Shown here in pieces: positions 1 through 11,804 of a DNA stretch of 64,000 nt (position 1 is its first letter; the number at the start of each line of letters is the position of its first letter). The notes beneath the pieces are model-generated. The model was not told the origin of the DNA, made no database searches, and saw only the letters and a list, made by a program, of their open reading frames with translations. The translations under genes and the position numbers were made by a program. The DNA is from Massariosphaeria phaeospora (lineage: Eukaryota > Ascomycota > Dothideomycetes > Pleosporales): assembly GCA_011032825.1 (NCBI GenBank), contig JAADJZ010000024.1:310001-374000 (forward strand), given 5' to 3'.

Positions 1-1
1 G

Positions 2-683
2 GATCGCGATGACTTGGCCGACGGCGGCGCGCGGCATTGGGCCGAATCAGTCATGAAGATCAAACAGAAAGCGCCGGCGATGCTTGTGGAAACATTGACG
101 GGCGACTTTGCGGGCGACATGGAGATGGTCAAGCTGGTAGCCGCGAGCGGCATGGACGTGTACGCGCATAATGTCGAGACTGTCAAGGGACTGACGCCGT
201 ATGTGAGAGACCGGAAGGCGTCGTTTGAACAAAGCTTGGAAGTCTTGCGTACAGCGAAGGAAGTCAAGCCAGAGATGATCACGAAAACCAGTATGATGCT
301 TGGACTAGGGGAAACGGAGGAGGAAATGTGGGCGGCATTAAGAGGTTGGTTGGCGATGCAGTAGATCCTGGAAGCACATTGTCCGTTGACTAACTATGTG
401 GATAGAACTGCGCAAGAACAACGTCGACGTAATAACATTTGGCCAGTACATGCGCCCCACGAAGCGACACATGGCCGTTCATGAGTACGTTACACCAGAC
501 GTCTTTGAGCTCTGGCGACAGCGAGCTTTAGACATGGGCTTCTTATACTGCGCCTCTGGCCCACTCGTTCGCTCGAGTTACAAGGCTGGCGAGGCTTTTA
601 TTGAAAATGTCCTCAAGAAAAGGGCAGCGAAACGAAACGAAATGGTCGCCGCTCAAAATCTTGAAGAGATGAGGGCTGGGTAG
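2..683 (+). CDS. LIP5: Lipoyl synthase, mitochondrial (3' part; 5' end outside window)
   Basis: Radical-SAM enzyme that inserts two sulphurs into protein-bound octanoate to make lipoate, in the mitochondrial matrix. The frame is already open at base 2. It begins with the family motif [10 protein letters not shown] and continues through [20 protein letters not shown] and the C-terminal [16 protein letters not shown]. Exons are 2-344 and 406-683. The 61-nt intron (GTTGGT...GATAG, branch TGACTAAC) splits the Glu codon in the conserved [11 protein letters not shown] stretch. The CxxxCxxxC iron-sulphur motifs lie upstream and are not visible. About 207 C-terminal residues are present. Identity is secure; a separate short frame starting at base 396 is only the second exon. 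Confidence 0.95.
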
Positions 684-1110
684 TGTCCCAGAATAGCAAG
701 TGTTACAATGTTCATTAGATAGGGTGTATTACTGATAGATTTGCTGAATATCTATAGTCATGTTCTTCAGGCATTAGTGTACGAAGTCCAAGCCACGCCT
801 ACGTTCCAGCTTATCCTCCTAGACCATCGACGTGGTACTCATGTGTACTATCCATTCCTAATTCCCCAAACTACGCTTAGTCCCAACCGAGTAGTGTACC
901 TTTTGCATAAGGAGGCTTCCTAAGTCCCCAGGTGAGCGATGTGGACGATTGAATGATCTAGGAACCGCAGAACGATACCAAGGATATCGAAAACGGCCGT
1001 CTGGTCCACATCGTATATAGGCGTCGAACTGGCTTGCGTATCAATCCATCAGCTAAAATCGTTCCGACAAGCAATCCCAGATGGTATAGGGAAGTGAGGA
1101 ATGCATCTCC

Positions 1111-2069
1111 TCACAACTCCGACTTCTTAGCTAGCTCGGCTTGGTTGCGTAAGTTGGGTGCGGTAGTACGGTTCTGCTCCATGTCTGCGGCCCACAAAGC
1201 AGCACCAACAGTATTCGTAAAGGAGAAGAAAATGCCCAGAATGGGGACAAGCTCGAGGAGTACGGCAGGGACACCAAAGCTAGAAGTGCTTGCATTAGTC
1301 ACGCCATTCGATTGACTTGTCGTTATTTTGAGATCGCTTACCTGGTGTATGCAGCCCTTCTCTGCTCGACGAAAGCATCTTGCTCGCCTTTCTTCATCTG
1401 CTTCAGTTGGAAGTAGCGGGCATGCGCGGTCGGACCGAACTTGCGTCCTTGAAGGATGACGAACAAGACCGTGCCGATCACTGGAATGAAGTTCAAGGGG
1501 AGGTACATGAAGTAGCGGATGATGGCTTTCGGCGTGAACTTTTGGAATGGCTTCGTGACAAGCTTGCCGAGTTTGCCAATCGAGTCACCGCCCGACTTGA
1601 CCTGGCGCTCTTTTGCCACGAGATTGTTCTGGTTGCGGGACAGCATAGTGCCGTCGAACGTGTCAATGAGGGCGTCATCAATCAAGAAGTTCTTGCTCAG
1701 CACCGAGAAGATTGTCGAAGCCTCGCTGAGAACGAGCAGTACGGTTGTGAATATCGATAGAGGCCCGTTGACGAGGGCGAGTGCTGCGGCCTGTGGCACG
1801 TAGGTTACCGCGAACATGAAGACTGTCACTCCGAGACCAAGCGATATGGTTGGGATGAGCTTGTCGGCCAAGGGGCGCCATAGGCTACGGTTGGAGACGA
1901 AGTACGCAATGCCCTTTGAACATAATTAGCTCGCTATATACGTGGTATGAGGGGATATAGTCCATACTTTTAGGGGATAGAGGTATGCGCCAGAGCGGAC
2001 CGCATCCTGGGCCATCACTTTTGCTTGCTCGAACTCCTCCGCAGCGACTTCCTTGACTTTTTCGGCCAT
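1111..2069 (-). CDS. EI24/RRT8-like multi-spanning membrane protein
   Basis: Encodes 280 residues in three exons (2069-1968, 1913-1342, 1279-1111), with introns 1914-1967 and 1280-1341. The start lies in a short charged N-terminus (MAEKVKEVAAEEFEQ). Several hydrophobic segments follow, for example around LIPTISLGLGVTVFMFAVTY, FIPVIGTVLFVILQGRKFGP and the last-exon stretch VPAVLLELVPILGIFFSF. The pattern and the RKFGPTAHARYF-type loop resemble the fungal EI24-fold family that includes yeast Rrt8/Lds proteins of lipid droplets and the spore wall. That family link comes from memory of the motif pattern, so the role in lipid droplets or wall formation is inferred. It is transcribed towards the lipoyl synthase gene. 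Confidence 0.8.
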
Positions 2070-3490
2070 GGTTGCAGAGAGATTCAGGCAGGTGTCAGGT
2101 AGTTGGTGATAGTAGGGTAGAGAGAAAATGCCTCATGAGGTTGGTTGTTCGTGTTGGAATGTTTTCTGTTTCGTAGGGCAGGTTCGCCTATGACGTCACT
2201 GCACCATCATAACCTACCCCTCCATGCCACCAATCATCACAATAGCTCCAGCAACAAGGGCGAACACTTAATGCATATGGTATTGCAGCGTCTCAGATCC
2301 AGCACATGCGAGTGCATCTGTACGAAATTCCGCAGCGAAAATCGTAATCCATGGCTAAAATTTGACAGATATGAGATCATTCCACGGACGATGCTGCGCC
2401 GCATCTGGGAGTAGGGGTAGGGGTTCGGGGAGCTTGCGTCAGCTCTCTGCTCGAAACTGTTCGATCGCCTGTTTTGCTGCTTGTTTGCGAACCTTGGAAG
2501 CTCTGCCGTCTGCGTCCTCTCAGGTGATGTGCTAAAACCAACATTTCCCTGCTCGTAACGCGCCACAGACTTGGAATCTCGCGTGGCCGACTCGTATCTG
2601 TTGCACTAAGTCAACTAATCCAACGCTGCTCAACAAGTCCAGACCTCATGGTTCAGATTAGTTAGCTCTCACTGATGCCCTCGTCGCGCTGGCTCGCTTG
2701 AGACGGAATAAATGACCCGACGCGTAAATACAGGGCAGCATGTGATGTCTAAACCAGTCTTGCAGCGGGCTCTTGCGGAAACCTGATCTCCGGAACTAAG
2801 GCTGAACACGCTTCGTTGTAACCAAAGCCCTATCTACTTAGGTTTCATGTTGTGGTCTGTAAGATTAAGTAACCGCTGTGTATAGAATTGTAGCTTTCTA
2901 TAGTTATATTGCTGCGTTAGATGATCCTTTTGGAGGCGCGCAGATTCATCTCCTCAGTTCTGTAGATTCCGCTTCCGTAAGAGAGCAGGATAGCGGCAAC
3001 GAATGAATGCACCACCATGCGGCCATGCCATGGCGCTTTGCGAGGCTGATTCGGTTCCCGTCGCTAAGCTTTCACCGTCTCCACTTTACTTTCCGTCCCT
3101 TCCCCGCTATGACGCAAGAGCCACACCCCGCACTGCCACAAACAACATCCAAATGCCCTGCTCCTGGGAAGGATTCCCTGATCGCTAGCTATATCAGTCG
3201 ATGAATGTTTCTCGTTTGTAGCACGACATGTGTGGCGTGCGAGCCCAATATCCAGCCATCCCAGCTACTGGTGCTGGGAGTGGCCGAGATCAAGAGAGCG
3301 TCTCAACGAGTGCCGCAAGGAGGGTGATGACGACGACAGGACCCCACTTTAGGACGAGGTCCTGCTTTGCGTCTCGGAAGACTAACCCGGGCGTCACCCG
3401 GTGCAACGTGAGCTGTTTCTCCGCAACGGCTTCCCAGTGCTAGCTGGTCTTTGGCCCCTGGGGGGCAGGCGCAGTTAGCGTTGGCAACAA
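2070..3490. other. Intergenic, no gene recognised
   Basis: About 1.4 kb between two divergently read genes. Short open frames occur on both strands (the longest, 2237-2566 on minus, is 109 codons). None shows a motif, a plausible splice pair or codon regularity. A TA-rich patch lies near 2840-2925. It probably holds the promoters of both neighbours. Confidence 0.5.
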
Positions 3491-3520
3491 TGACGTAGCA
3501 GGCCTACCTACGCATATAAG
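3491..3520 (+). promoter_or_regulatory. TATA box and CRE-like site
   Basis: A TATAAG element (3515-3520) lies 18 bases after a TGACGTA CRE-like heptamer (3491-3497), about 110 bases before the ATG at 3632. The region after it is pyrimidine-rich, like a fungal transcription start zone. A clear TATA box is unusual among genes in this window and suggests strong or inducible expression of the repeat protein. The transcription factor is an inference (bZIP of the CREB/ATF type). Confidence 0.4.
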
Positions 3521-3631
3521 TTCCCGCTCGTTCGCTGTCAAACAAACTCTATCAACCTCCAATCCAAACTACCACTCTTACTTCAATTGAACAATTTCCA
3601 TCCTCTCAACCTACTTCTCTACTCAGCAATC

Positions 3632-5004
3632 ATGGAGAAAATCAAGAGCCTCCTCCCTGGTCACAAGGACAAAACCGACACCCACGACATCCACGACTCG
3701 ACTCACACTGGATCTCACACCGGCGCTCACACTGGTTCCACAGGCACGAGCGGCTTGACTGGCACGTCGGGCACCCACACTGGCACGAGTGGCTTAACTG
3801 GAACGTCAGGCTCGCACTCTGGTAAGCTTTGATCCTACTCGACTGTTTACGGCATCACTAACAACCCCTAGATCCTTCTGGCCCTCACGATTCAAGGCTC
3901 GGAAACAAGGCGGATCCCAGAGTTGATAGTGACACTGTGGGAGGATATGGCAACACATCGTCCACTGGCGGTTACGGAAGCTCCACCACGGGCACGCACA
4001 CCGGTAGCAGTGGCCTAACGGGTAGCTCCCACACTGGCACCCACACCGGCACCCACACAGGTACCCACGGTGGCAGTGGCCTGACTGGTGCAGTCCCCGC
4101 GACTGGCGGTGGCTTTGGCTCTGATCCAAATGGCCCCCACAATACGAGGATTGCAAACCTGCTCGATCCGAAAGTTGACAGCAGTTCTGGCGGCTACGAC
4201 AACACTTCAAGCACTGGTGGACCTCACAGCTCTTCCCTTCTAAACAAGCTCGACCCCCGCACGGGCAACACGTCCTCATCTGGTACTACTCATACTGGCT
4301 CCCACACTGGCTCCCACACTGGCAGCAGTGGCCTCACGGGAGGCAGCCGTAGTCACGGATCTGACCCGACTGGCCCTCATGATAGCCGTCTGGGAAACCA
4401 GGCGGATCCCCGCGTCGACAGCGATCGCGTCGGAGGATACGGCAACACCTCATCTACTGGCGGTTACGGCAGCTCCACCACAGGCACGCACACCGGCAGC
4501 AGTGGCCTAACGGGAGGCAGCCGTAGTCACGGATCTGACCCGACTGGCCCTCATGATAGCCGTCTGGGAAACCAGGCGGATCCCCGCGTCGACAGCGATC
4601 GCGTCGGAGGATACGGCAACACCTCATCCACCGGTGGCTACGGCAGCTCCAACACTGGCACCCACACGGGCACCAGCGGTCTGACTAGCGGTAGCCGTGG
4701 GCACGGATCTGACCCTACGGGACCTCACGACAGTCATCTTGCGAATCAAGCTGACCCGCGAGTTGATAGCGATCGTGTTGGAGGACATGGCAACACATCA
4801 TCAACTGGTGGATATGGATCAAACACTGGCGGTTTGACAGGAGGAAGCAGTGGAAGTCCAGCGTACACTCAGAACACTGGTAGCACTGGCAATTACTCTG
4901 GTGGAGCAAGTGGTCAGGGCACGGCTGGACCCCACGGTTCAAATATTTTGAACAAACTTGACCCTAGAGTTGATTCCGACATGGACGGCAGCAGGCGCAC
5001 CTAG
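3632..5004 (+). CDS. Repetitive Thr/Gly/Ser/His-rich protein with GPH-DPRVDSD repeats
   Basis: Encodes 440 residues in exons 3632-3821 and 3872-5004; the 50-nt intron splits an Asp codon. I chose the ATG at 3632 (Kozak-like CAATCATGG) over an in-frame ATG 45 bases upstream. The N-terminus is short and charged (MEKIKSLLPGHKDKTDTHD). It has no signal peptide and no membrane segment. After it come THTG/SGLTG tracts alternating with at least seven copies of a conserved block of the form DPxGPHDSRLGNxADPRVDSD, the last ending at the C-terminus. I recall such GPH...DPRVDSD blocks from other ascomycete proteins of unassigned function. The nearly identical DNA repeats suggest recent length change. 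It could be a hydrophilic stress or surface protein; no function is claimed. Confidence 0.85.
4321..4668 (+). repeat. Two tandem copies of a 174-bp coding repeat
   Basis: Bases 4321-4494 and 4495-4668 are near-identical, each starting GGCAGCAGTGGCCT. The period of 174 bp equals 58 codons, so copy-number change keeps the reading frame. Older diverged copies of the same block lie on both sides (about 3880 and 4700). Confidence 0.85.
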
Positions 5005-5405
5005 GTGTGCAATTGCTCGCGCGATTAGGTGATGTTCAAGCAGGTGGACCATTGCGGTCCAAGGCCTGGAACAGGTATTTGGGCTTGTCCCATGAGTGAC
5101 GGAAATATCCTTGGAATGACTCTGTTAGAGTAGATATGAATAATGATTGTCAATCATGACGCTTCCATCTCATGTCCTCCTTCGTGAAGTGAAGGCTGGA
5201 GTGACATGATATTGTACTTCCCGAGCTGCCAACATCCTATCACCCCCCTGGCATAATCCGGTTACGACGCGCACCTACTCCGTACCTACTGTACACACCC
5301 TCTTACCTTTGCAATCTCTACCAAGACAATACCTAGTATACTAGATACAGTAGGGCTTTGTAAAGATAGACGTAGGCTATCTACCTATTGCTGAAATCTC
5401 GTAGG

Positions 5406-5657
5406 CTGTCAAGAGGATCGCCTACTAAAGTCTACCTTATCGGCAATGCATCATGTTAGCGGGGTGCTATGTTATTACATAGAAGCAGTGTTTATTATAG
5501 TTAGTAGTGAAGTTCCAAGTACTGGCACACTAGCCGGGCGCAAAAAATGGCACTGCAACCCGCTTAGTCACCCCATTTCTGTGCCATTTTTTTCGCCCGG
5601 CCGGTGGGCATAATTCAATCGCTGAGTTAGATATACTTTTGACAATCCTCTTGACAG
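5406..5657. repeat. Nested inverted repeats, possible MITE remnant
   Basis: The outer arms CTGTCAAGAGGAT (5406-5418) and its exact complement (5645-5657) are 252 bp apart end to end. Inside sits a 21-bp inverted repeat with one mismatch (5533-5553 and 5581-5601, GCCGGGCG...ATGGCAC) around a 27-base loop. No coding frame is present. The surroundings are TA-rich. No clear target-site duplication is visible, so assignment to a miniature inverted-repeat transposable element is tentative. Confidence 0.45.
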
Positions 5658-6023
5658 TACAGTGGATATCAGCAAACAGTAAACTTAGTATATTTTCCCT
5701 CACGAAGCTCTATCGTATCTAGCACACTAGGTAATGTCTGGCATAGAGCTTGTATGATAGAGAGGATATAATTTGGATGCTAGCGCGGTGGCCACACCCA
5801 CACCCAAACTCGAGGTTGGTGTGAAAGTGAAGTGGACGTTGGAAAGTCGATTGTGGAAGCTTGGCGCTGATAGATGACATAATGATCCTGGCCCTGATTC
5901 GCGCCTGCCGAGATAGCGGGACAGCTGGAGATGAGCCCCCGCCATGCACCATCGAAGCTGTGATCAATTGCGCCGCCGAACATCCACGGGCCTGCCCACT
6001 TCATCGGCCTTGCAACCGCCATC

Positions 6024-6564
6024 ATGATGCAAACTTTGCCAGACGCACGTCAACAGTCCTTCGAGGAACTGTATGGCCCCCCCGAGAACTTTCTCGAGAT
6101 CGAGGTACCCCTCCCCTACCCTTCAAACCCTCTCAGCTCGAGCTCACTCTCGCGCGCCCAGGTCCGCAACCCGATGACCCATGGTGTTGGCCGGGGCATG
6201 TATACCACCTATGAGATCGTAATGCGCACGAATATACCAGCCTTCAAGCTCAAGTCGTCTTCCGTCCGCCGCCGCTACAGCGAATTCGAAGCCTTTCGAG
6301 ATATCCTCGAGCGCGAGTCAGCACGGGTCACGATACCACCGCTCCCTGGCAAAGTCCTCACAAACCGGTTCTCTGATGATGTGATTGAGCACCGCCGGGA
6401 AGGTCTACAACGGTTTCTTCAGATTGTGGTTGGCCATCCACTGCTGCAGACGGGCAGCAAGGTGCTGGCGGCATTCGTACAGGGTCAGTGGCCGATTCTT
6501 TTGCGCGATGGTGGTTTGGAGACTGACTTGCTTAGATCCAAACTGGGACCGCCATGCCTGGTAG
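6024..6564 (+). CDS. SNX3: Sorting nexin-3 (PX-domain retromer adaptor)
   Basis: Encodes 143 residues, the usual size for Snx3/Grd19. Exons are 6024-6104, 6162-6483 and 6536-6564. The protein is almost entirely PX domain. Visible signatures are the N-terminal [19 protein letters not shown], the PI3P-binding [14 protein letters not shown], the proline loop IPPLPGKV and the tail [12 protein letters not shown]. It binds PI3P on endosomes and directs cargo recycling to the Golgi with retromer. The first intron (57 nt, GTACCC...CCCAG) has a length divisible by three and no stop, so the frame stays open across it; family alignment from memory shows it must be removed between Glu27 and Val28. Two ATGs stand in tandem; the first is used here. 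Confidence 0.95.
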
Positions 6565-7327
6565 CCAGTTCCGTTGACCGTTTCTTCCTCGACGTCTACT
6601 TCTTCTTAACCACGTCCGACTCCTCCAGGGCTCGCCCTTGCGCATGATCACACGACATCACGATAACGACCTATCGGGAGCTGGGCTTGCACTTCTTCCC
6701 GTTTGGAGGCTTTGTTTTGCGTTCAGGAGCAATATGGTGCATTGCGAGGTGCTTCGAAGGAGTTATTCTCTACGCTCTACGTAATTCCTACTTGTTCATA
6801 CTTTTACTGACTCTTTTGTTGATTTACTGGCCCCGGGGTTCGCGGTTGCACATGATAGGTCTTCGTAGCTCAGTCTACCTGAGGTATCGACTGCTGCATA
6901 TCATCTACCGCTCAACTCGACCGCTCCTAGCGACTGCAACGGACAATTATGGAGATTGAGCTGCGTTTGAGAAGGCCTGATGATGCGGTTTGCTTGAAGC
7001 GTCTGATAGGACTATCACCTTGCCTTACCATGTACTGTACGACCTCTATGGTGGTACAGAGTAGTAATGCCAACATCTGACAGCTGTCGGAGAGGCTTTA
7101 GAGTGATCGATTTGTAAAAGTTTGCATCATGCCCGCAAGAGCATCCCGTCGGCGCGCTAATGATGTGGCTTCCTAGAATGGAATGGTGCGGGGTTGAATG
7201 ATGAAAAGCAAACCTTGCAAGCGTCCTGCGCGGGCCAACTCCCCGGTTCTCGAATGTGGCGAAATCTGATTTTCTGCATTCCCATCAACCTCGATATTCC
7301 TGACCTTTAGACGCGTAACATCAAGAG

Positions 7328-9909
7328 ATGGGTGTACCTTCGACACAAGCGTCAAACGCTATCATATACCTCACCTACGGGGCTTTCCTGTGCGTGGGCA
7401 TACAGAGTCCTCCTGTGCGAGCTAACGTTCGTGACAGCATCGTCGGATGTTACGTCGCATGGAGATTGAGACACCAATCGAAGACGGAATGGCTCTCCAG
7501 TAACAGAACACAAAAGGGTTAGGAACCAAACAAATACTCAAGATCACCACACCCTTGGGAAAACAACTGCAGTCAAGGAACATCCGCTAACATTGGATAG
7601 GCATCCCGCTTGCCTTCAATTTCATTGCGTCGGGTGAGTGCATCCGTACGACGCATTGCGCGTGAGAAGGGCAGCGGCAGCATCGGTACTACTCCTCCCA
7701 CCGTGGGATCTACGTTCGCGTGAAAGCAAGGATGACGACATCGGGATCGAGAGCATGAGGTTCATCAGGTTCGTATTTGAGGTCTCTCGTAGAAACATGT
7801 CTCGTGAGTTTTACTTTGTCTTTCGACCCCTTAGGGTTGCTCGACTCGGTATCACCATGATGGCTATGCTTCTGCGCGGCTACACTACGGGCGCCGAGTT
7901 TTGACTGTTCTTGACATGTTTCGGAGCGGTTCTGAAGCATGACGAGGGCAGTTGAAACAAAGCTGAGAAGTACCGTTGAACTCGATCAAGATAATACTTG
8001 CGTGAGGAACGTGCTGCCGCTAACCCCCCTTCCCCCTTCCTTGCCCCTTTACATTTGATGCGGGAGTTGACTAGTATTTCTAACTGAATAGCTCTCGGCT
8101 CTGGTATCTTGTTTACTTATCCCCAAATCGCTACGATTGCTGGAGTTCAAGGGCTGATCGTCTATGCGCTCTCCTCTTCGCTACCCCTCTTGAGTAAGTA
8201 ACGTCCCAGGCCCGCTTTCTTCTATGCAATCGTATGCACTGGTGGAACATCAGTCGAAGGTGTCCAACGCACGCGTGGGTTCATGAAAGACCAGTGGTCA
8301 TTGTCGCGAACCCTTTTGCAACTTACGCTTACTTTTCACTTCTCAAGTTTTCGGTGTGCTGGGACCTATCATTCGCCGCAAATGCCCGGATGGCTTCGTG
8401 CTCACGGAATGGACGAGGCAGCGTTACGGAACCATCGCTGGTCTTTTCCTCAGTATTTGCACGATGATTACCATCTTTCTATATATGGTAGCAGAGCTTT
8501 CTGCCCTCCAACAGATTGTAACAGCATTGACTGGGCTTGATGGACTGCCAGCTGTGATTGTGCAGTGTGTGGTCACGACCATCTACACTTGTAAGCCTAC
8601 ATTTACACATAATAATCCGCATCACTAACAGGTTGCAGCGGTCGGTGGCTTCAAGGTCTCCTTCGTCACAGACAACATCCAAGGTGCAATGGTTGTAGGC
8701 CTCATAATCATCGGTGTGATAGCTGTCGGAGTCGAGACCAAGATCGACCGCAGTTTGATCGAGCAGTCCGGATACCTTAAACCGAGTCTTCTCGGGTGGC
8801 AATTAAGTATGTGGTAGAGATGGCATCATGGAAGTTACTGATTTTCTCTAGTTTACATACTACCTGTAGCCATCCTGACCAACGACTTCTTCCTTTCTGG
8901 CTTCTGGATGCGAACATTTGCGTCAAAGACCGACAAGGACCTGTGGATTGGCGTTTCCATCGCCAGTGTTGTAAGTAGGGACTTGTGACAATGAGATTTA
9001 CATCACTAATATACTCCAGGTTGTCTGCATCATACTCACGCTCGTTGGCGTGGGCGGTTTGCTTGCCGCTTGGTCAGGAGCTTGGCCCCTCGCCGATGTG
9101 GACACTGGCTATCTCTCATTTTTCCTTCTACTTGGACAATTGCCTGGTTGGGTCGTGGGTATCGTACTAGTCATGGTGGTGTCACTATCCACTGCAGCCT
9201 TTGACAGCTTCCAAAGCGGTAAGTCATCGGATCCAGCTTTGCGGTTTTCCACAACTAAGTCGACCTAGCAATGATCAGTACTGGCAGCAACGACCTGTTC
9301 CGCAACAAACTCAGTCTCTGGGTTATTAGAGCTTTCGTCATCCTCATAATCGTCCCGGTTGTAGTTGTCGCGCTCAAGAGTCCCGACATCCTGCAAATCT
9401 TCCTGATCAGCGATCTCGTCAGCGCTGCAGTAGTGCCATGTCTCGTTCTGGGACTCTCTGAGGAATTCTACTGGTATCGCGGCTTCGACTTCGTCATTGG
9501 GGGGTTAGGAGGCATATTTACCGTGTTCTTGTTCGGTCTAGTCTACTACGACGGCAATGTCACTATGGCTGGCAAGTTGATCCTCCTGGAGGGTGGCTTG
9601 TATGCCAATGACTGGAGCGCCTTCGGTAAGTCGAGTCGGCCGATGATTGATTCTGCGCGTTCCTCTTTGTTAACGGAAATACAAGGTGCTTTCGTTGCTG
9701 CACCTATCGGTGGCTTGCTTTGGGCTTTCGCCGCCTGCAGTCTTCGTCTCGCTGCCCTCTTCATTCTGGCACGTATCACAGGACGCCGATTCGATGCTTT
9801 GGATCGCCCTATCCCGCAGGCTCATCTTGCGGGGGCGGATGACGGAATTGAGCACGAGAGAGTGTGGGAGCAGAGCGCCGATGCGAAGACGAGCGGGAAG
9901 TTCTTCTGA
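7328..9909 (+). CDS. Sodium:solute symporter family transporter (urea/DUR3-related type)
   Basis: Encodes 528 residues in ten exons: 7328-7389, 7438-7517, 7601-7633, 8092-8193, 8348-8590, 8639-8806, 8852-8970, 9020-9218, 9269-9625, 9686-9909. Every junction keeps frame. Multiple hydrophobic segments and SSS-family stretches are visible, such as IASALGSGILFTYPQI, FVLTEWTRQRYG, NDFFLSGFWMRTFASKTDKD and LSTAAFDSFQSAM. It should sit in the plasma membrane and import a small solute with a cation. Fungal members of this branch are often labelled urea transporters, but the substrate cannot be read from sequence. The third intron (458 nt) is about nine times longer than its neighbours. The C-terminal tail is short and charged. 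Confidence 0.88.
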
Positions 9910-10720
9910 AAGAGAGGGGGCATGTGAGAAAGTGCGAGTCGTCGCACTGAGATGCAGCTATAGTAGGAGTTAAAAATGGAAGACGAGAAAGCAGAGATGT
10001 CGGAAATGGTGTCCGTGTATGTAGTTCGTGCGAACGGAGTGGTTATCACCACGGGGTTCGATGGAAGTGCCTATGCTTCAGGACCAAATTGTCATTTCTT
10101 GGGTTGAGTATGTAGTCGATGTTCTTGCCACAGCCCGGACAAAGTCAATTTACATGTCGATATTCTTTTGATCTGCGAATGGACGTTATAGATGACTCAA
10201 TATATCGAGAGCAGAATTGCTAAGCAGCAAATACGCATCGCTTGACGTCTATTACTGCCTACATTCTGTTGTTTTTCTAGTCTATAACTAATAATTATAG
10301 CCTAGATAAGTAGCTTTTTAAAGCTAATTAAGCTAAGTTTTAGGCTAAGAAGTAGAATCTAGCATACTAGCTACTACGTAAGCACTTCCTCTGCAGGGGC
10401 TCTTAATAGCTAATATTATAGCCTCGTCTCTTTCTAGATAGAAGCACTTTCCGTTCGTGGCGGGGCAGTCGGGACGTGGGGTAATCGGCAGGGGTAGAGC
10501 TCGGCTGAACAACGTCTCGATTGTTCGGCGAGAGGGCGTCGTCGTCACCAAAATCGTCAGCAGTTTAGGCTACCATCGCATATACACAGACGACATTGTG
10601 AATCTCTAGCCTTTCCACAAACTTTCCACAGGCGCTCCTTTCCGGGTTTCCCCAGCGTTACTACACGTCGAACTTTGAGCGACCCCTCGCCCCGCAGCGC
10701 ACGCACACGCAACCGCAACC
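9910..10720. other. Intergenic with TA-rich relic
   Basis: No gene is seen. Bases 10260-10450 are strongly TA-rich with many CTA/TAG/TTAATA steps, in contrast to the flanking GC-balanced DNA. This is the look of an old transposon fragment mutated by repeat-induced point mutation. The last 100 bases form the promoter and leader of the phosducin-like gene. Confidence 0.45.
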
Positions 10721-11804
10721 ATGGAGATGCCCGACATGCCAGTCAACGTCCCCATCGATGATCCGAACGCCGACACGGAATGGTGAGCTGGTTCTGCAAC
10801 AACTACTGTAGCTTTCCACTGACTCGGCGTCCTACAGGAACGACATCCTGCGCAAGCACGGGGTTATACCTGAGAAGCCTCCATCGCCTACGGCTTTCAT
10901 CGAAGAAGCGTTGGACGAAGCGCGCCGACTCGCCCACGAAAACCGGCTAGAGCACAAGGATTTGGATGAGCTAGCAGAGCTGGAGGATGAGGAGGAGGAC
11001 GCCTTCTTGGAGCAGTACAGGTACGCCCACTCCGGTCCACCTTACACATACCCAGGTGCCTGACAATGCTGCAGGCAAAAGCGTTTCCAAGAGCTGTCAG
11101 CGATCAACAGCGCCTCCGTATACAACCAGGTTTACCACCTGCAGAAACCGGACTATTCGAAGGATGTGACCGAAGCCTCTCACAAGGCGTACATCGTCGT
11201 GCTCCTGACATCCTCGCAAGGAACAAACGCCGAATCGGCCATCCTGATCGAGATATGGCGGCAGCTGGCCCAGCGGTTCGGCGATGTCAAGTTCTGCCAG
11301 ATGCGGGCGGATCTGTGCATCGAAGGCTACCCGGAGAAGAACACGCCTACTGTGCTCGTCTACAGGGATGGCGACATCAGGAAACAACTAGTCACCCTGC
11401 GGGAGCTCCGTGGGACGCACACAAATGCAGCAGGTGAGTTATTTTCGACGATATTCCTTCGAAGCGTCCCGAGACAAGCCTGTTCAGTCTTCTGTGCCGG
11501 TGGGGGCTAGCAGACATGGGCACTGAGGGATTCCATATCATATCCCGCAGTGGTGCCCTGGCTGCTGTGCCGATCGCACACGCTTCCGCGCTAGCTAGCT
11601 AGCAACTGTCATCTGTATTGATGGAATTCCATGCTGACTACATCGCCTCCTGCAGATATTGAAAGGCTGCTGGTGGACATCGGAGCAATCCGCCAAGACG
11701 ACCAACGTCTACCGCGCAAGGCCGCAGAGACGGACATCAGACAAGGCAATATCAGAGGCGGAAAAACTAACGCCGGCGACGACGACGATAGCGACTGGGA
11801 CTGA
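10721..11804 (+). CDS. PLP2: Phosducin-like protein (PhLP2/PDCL3 class)
   Basis: Encodes 250 residues in exons 10721-10782, 10838-11020, 11075-11433 and 11656-11804; the last intron is long (222 nt). The N-terminus has the class II phosducin-like signature DPNADTEWNDILRKHGVIP. It is followed by an acidic helical region, then a thioredoxin-fold domain from about residue 90 containing VYHLQKPDYSKDVTEAS, GDVKFCQMRADLCIEGYP and PTVLVYRDGD. The C-terminus is acidic (GDDDDSDWD). Proteins of this class help the CCT chaperonin fold actin, tubulin and cell-cycle proteins in the cytosol. The symbol follows the yeast class II member; class assignment rests on the N-terminal motif. Confidence 0.92.

Noticed and set aside
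741..923. 60-codon frame after lipoyl synthase
   Set aside because: Too short, no motif, and placed in the expected 3' untranslated region.
1034..1315. 93-codon plus-strand frame
   Set aside because: It lies opposite the last exon of the EI24/RRT8-like gene, which has matching splice sites and hydrophobic pattern.
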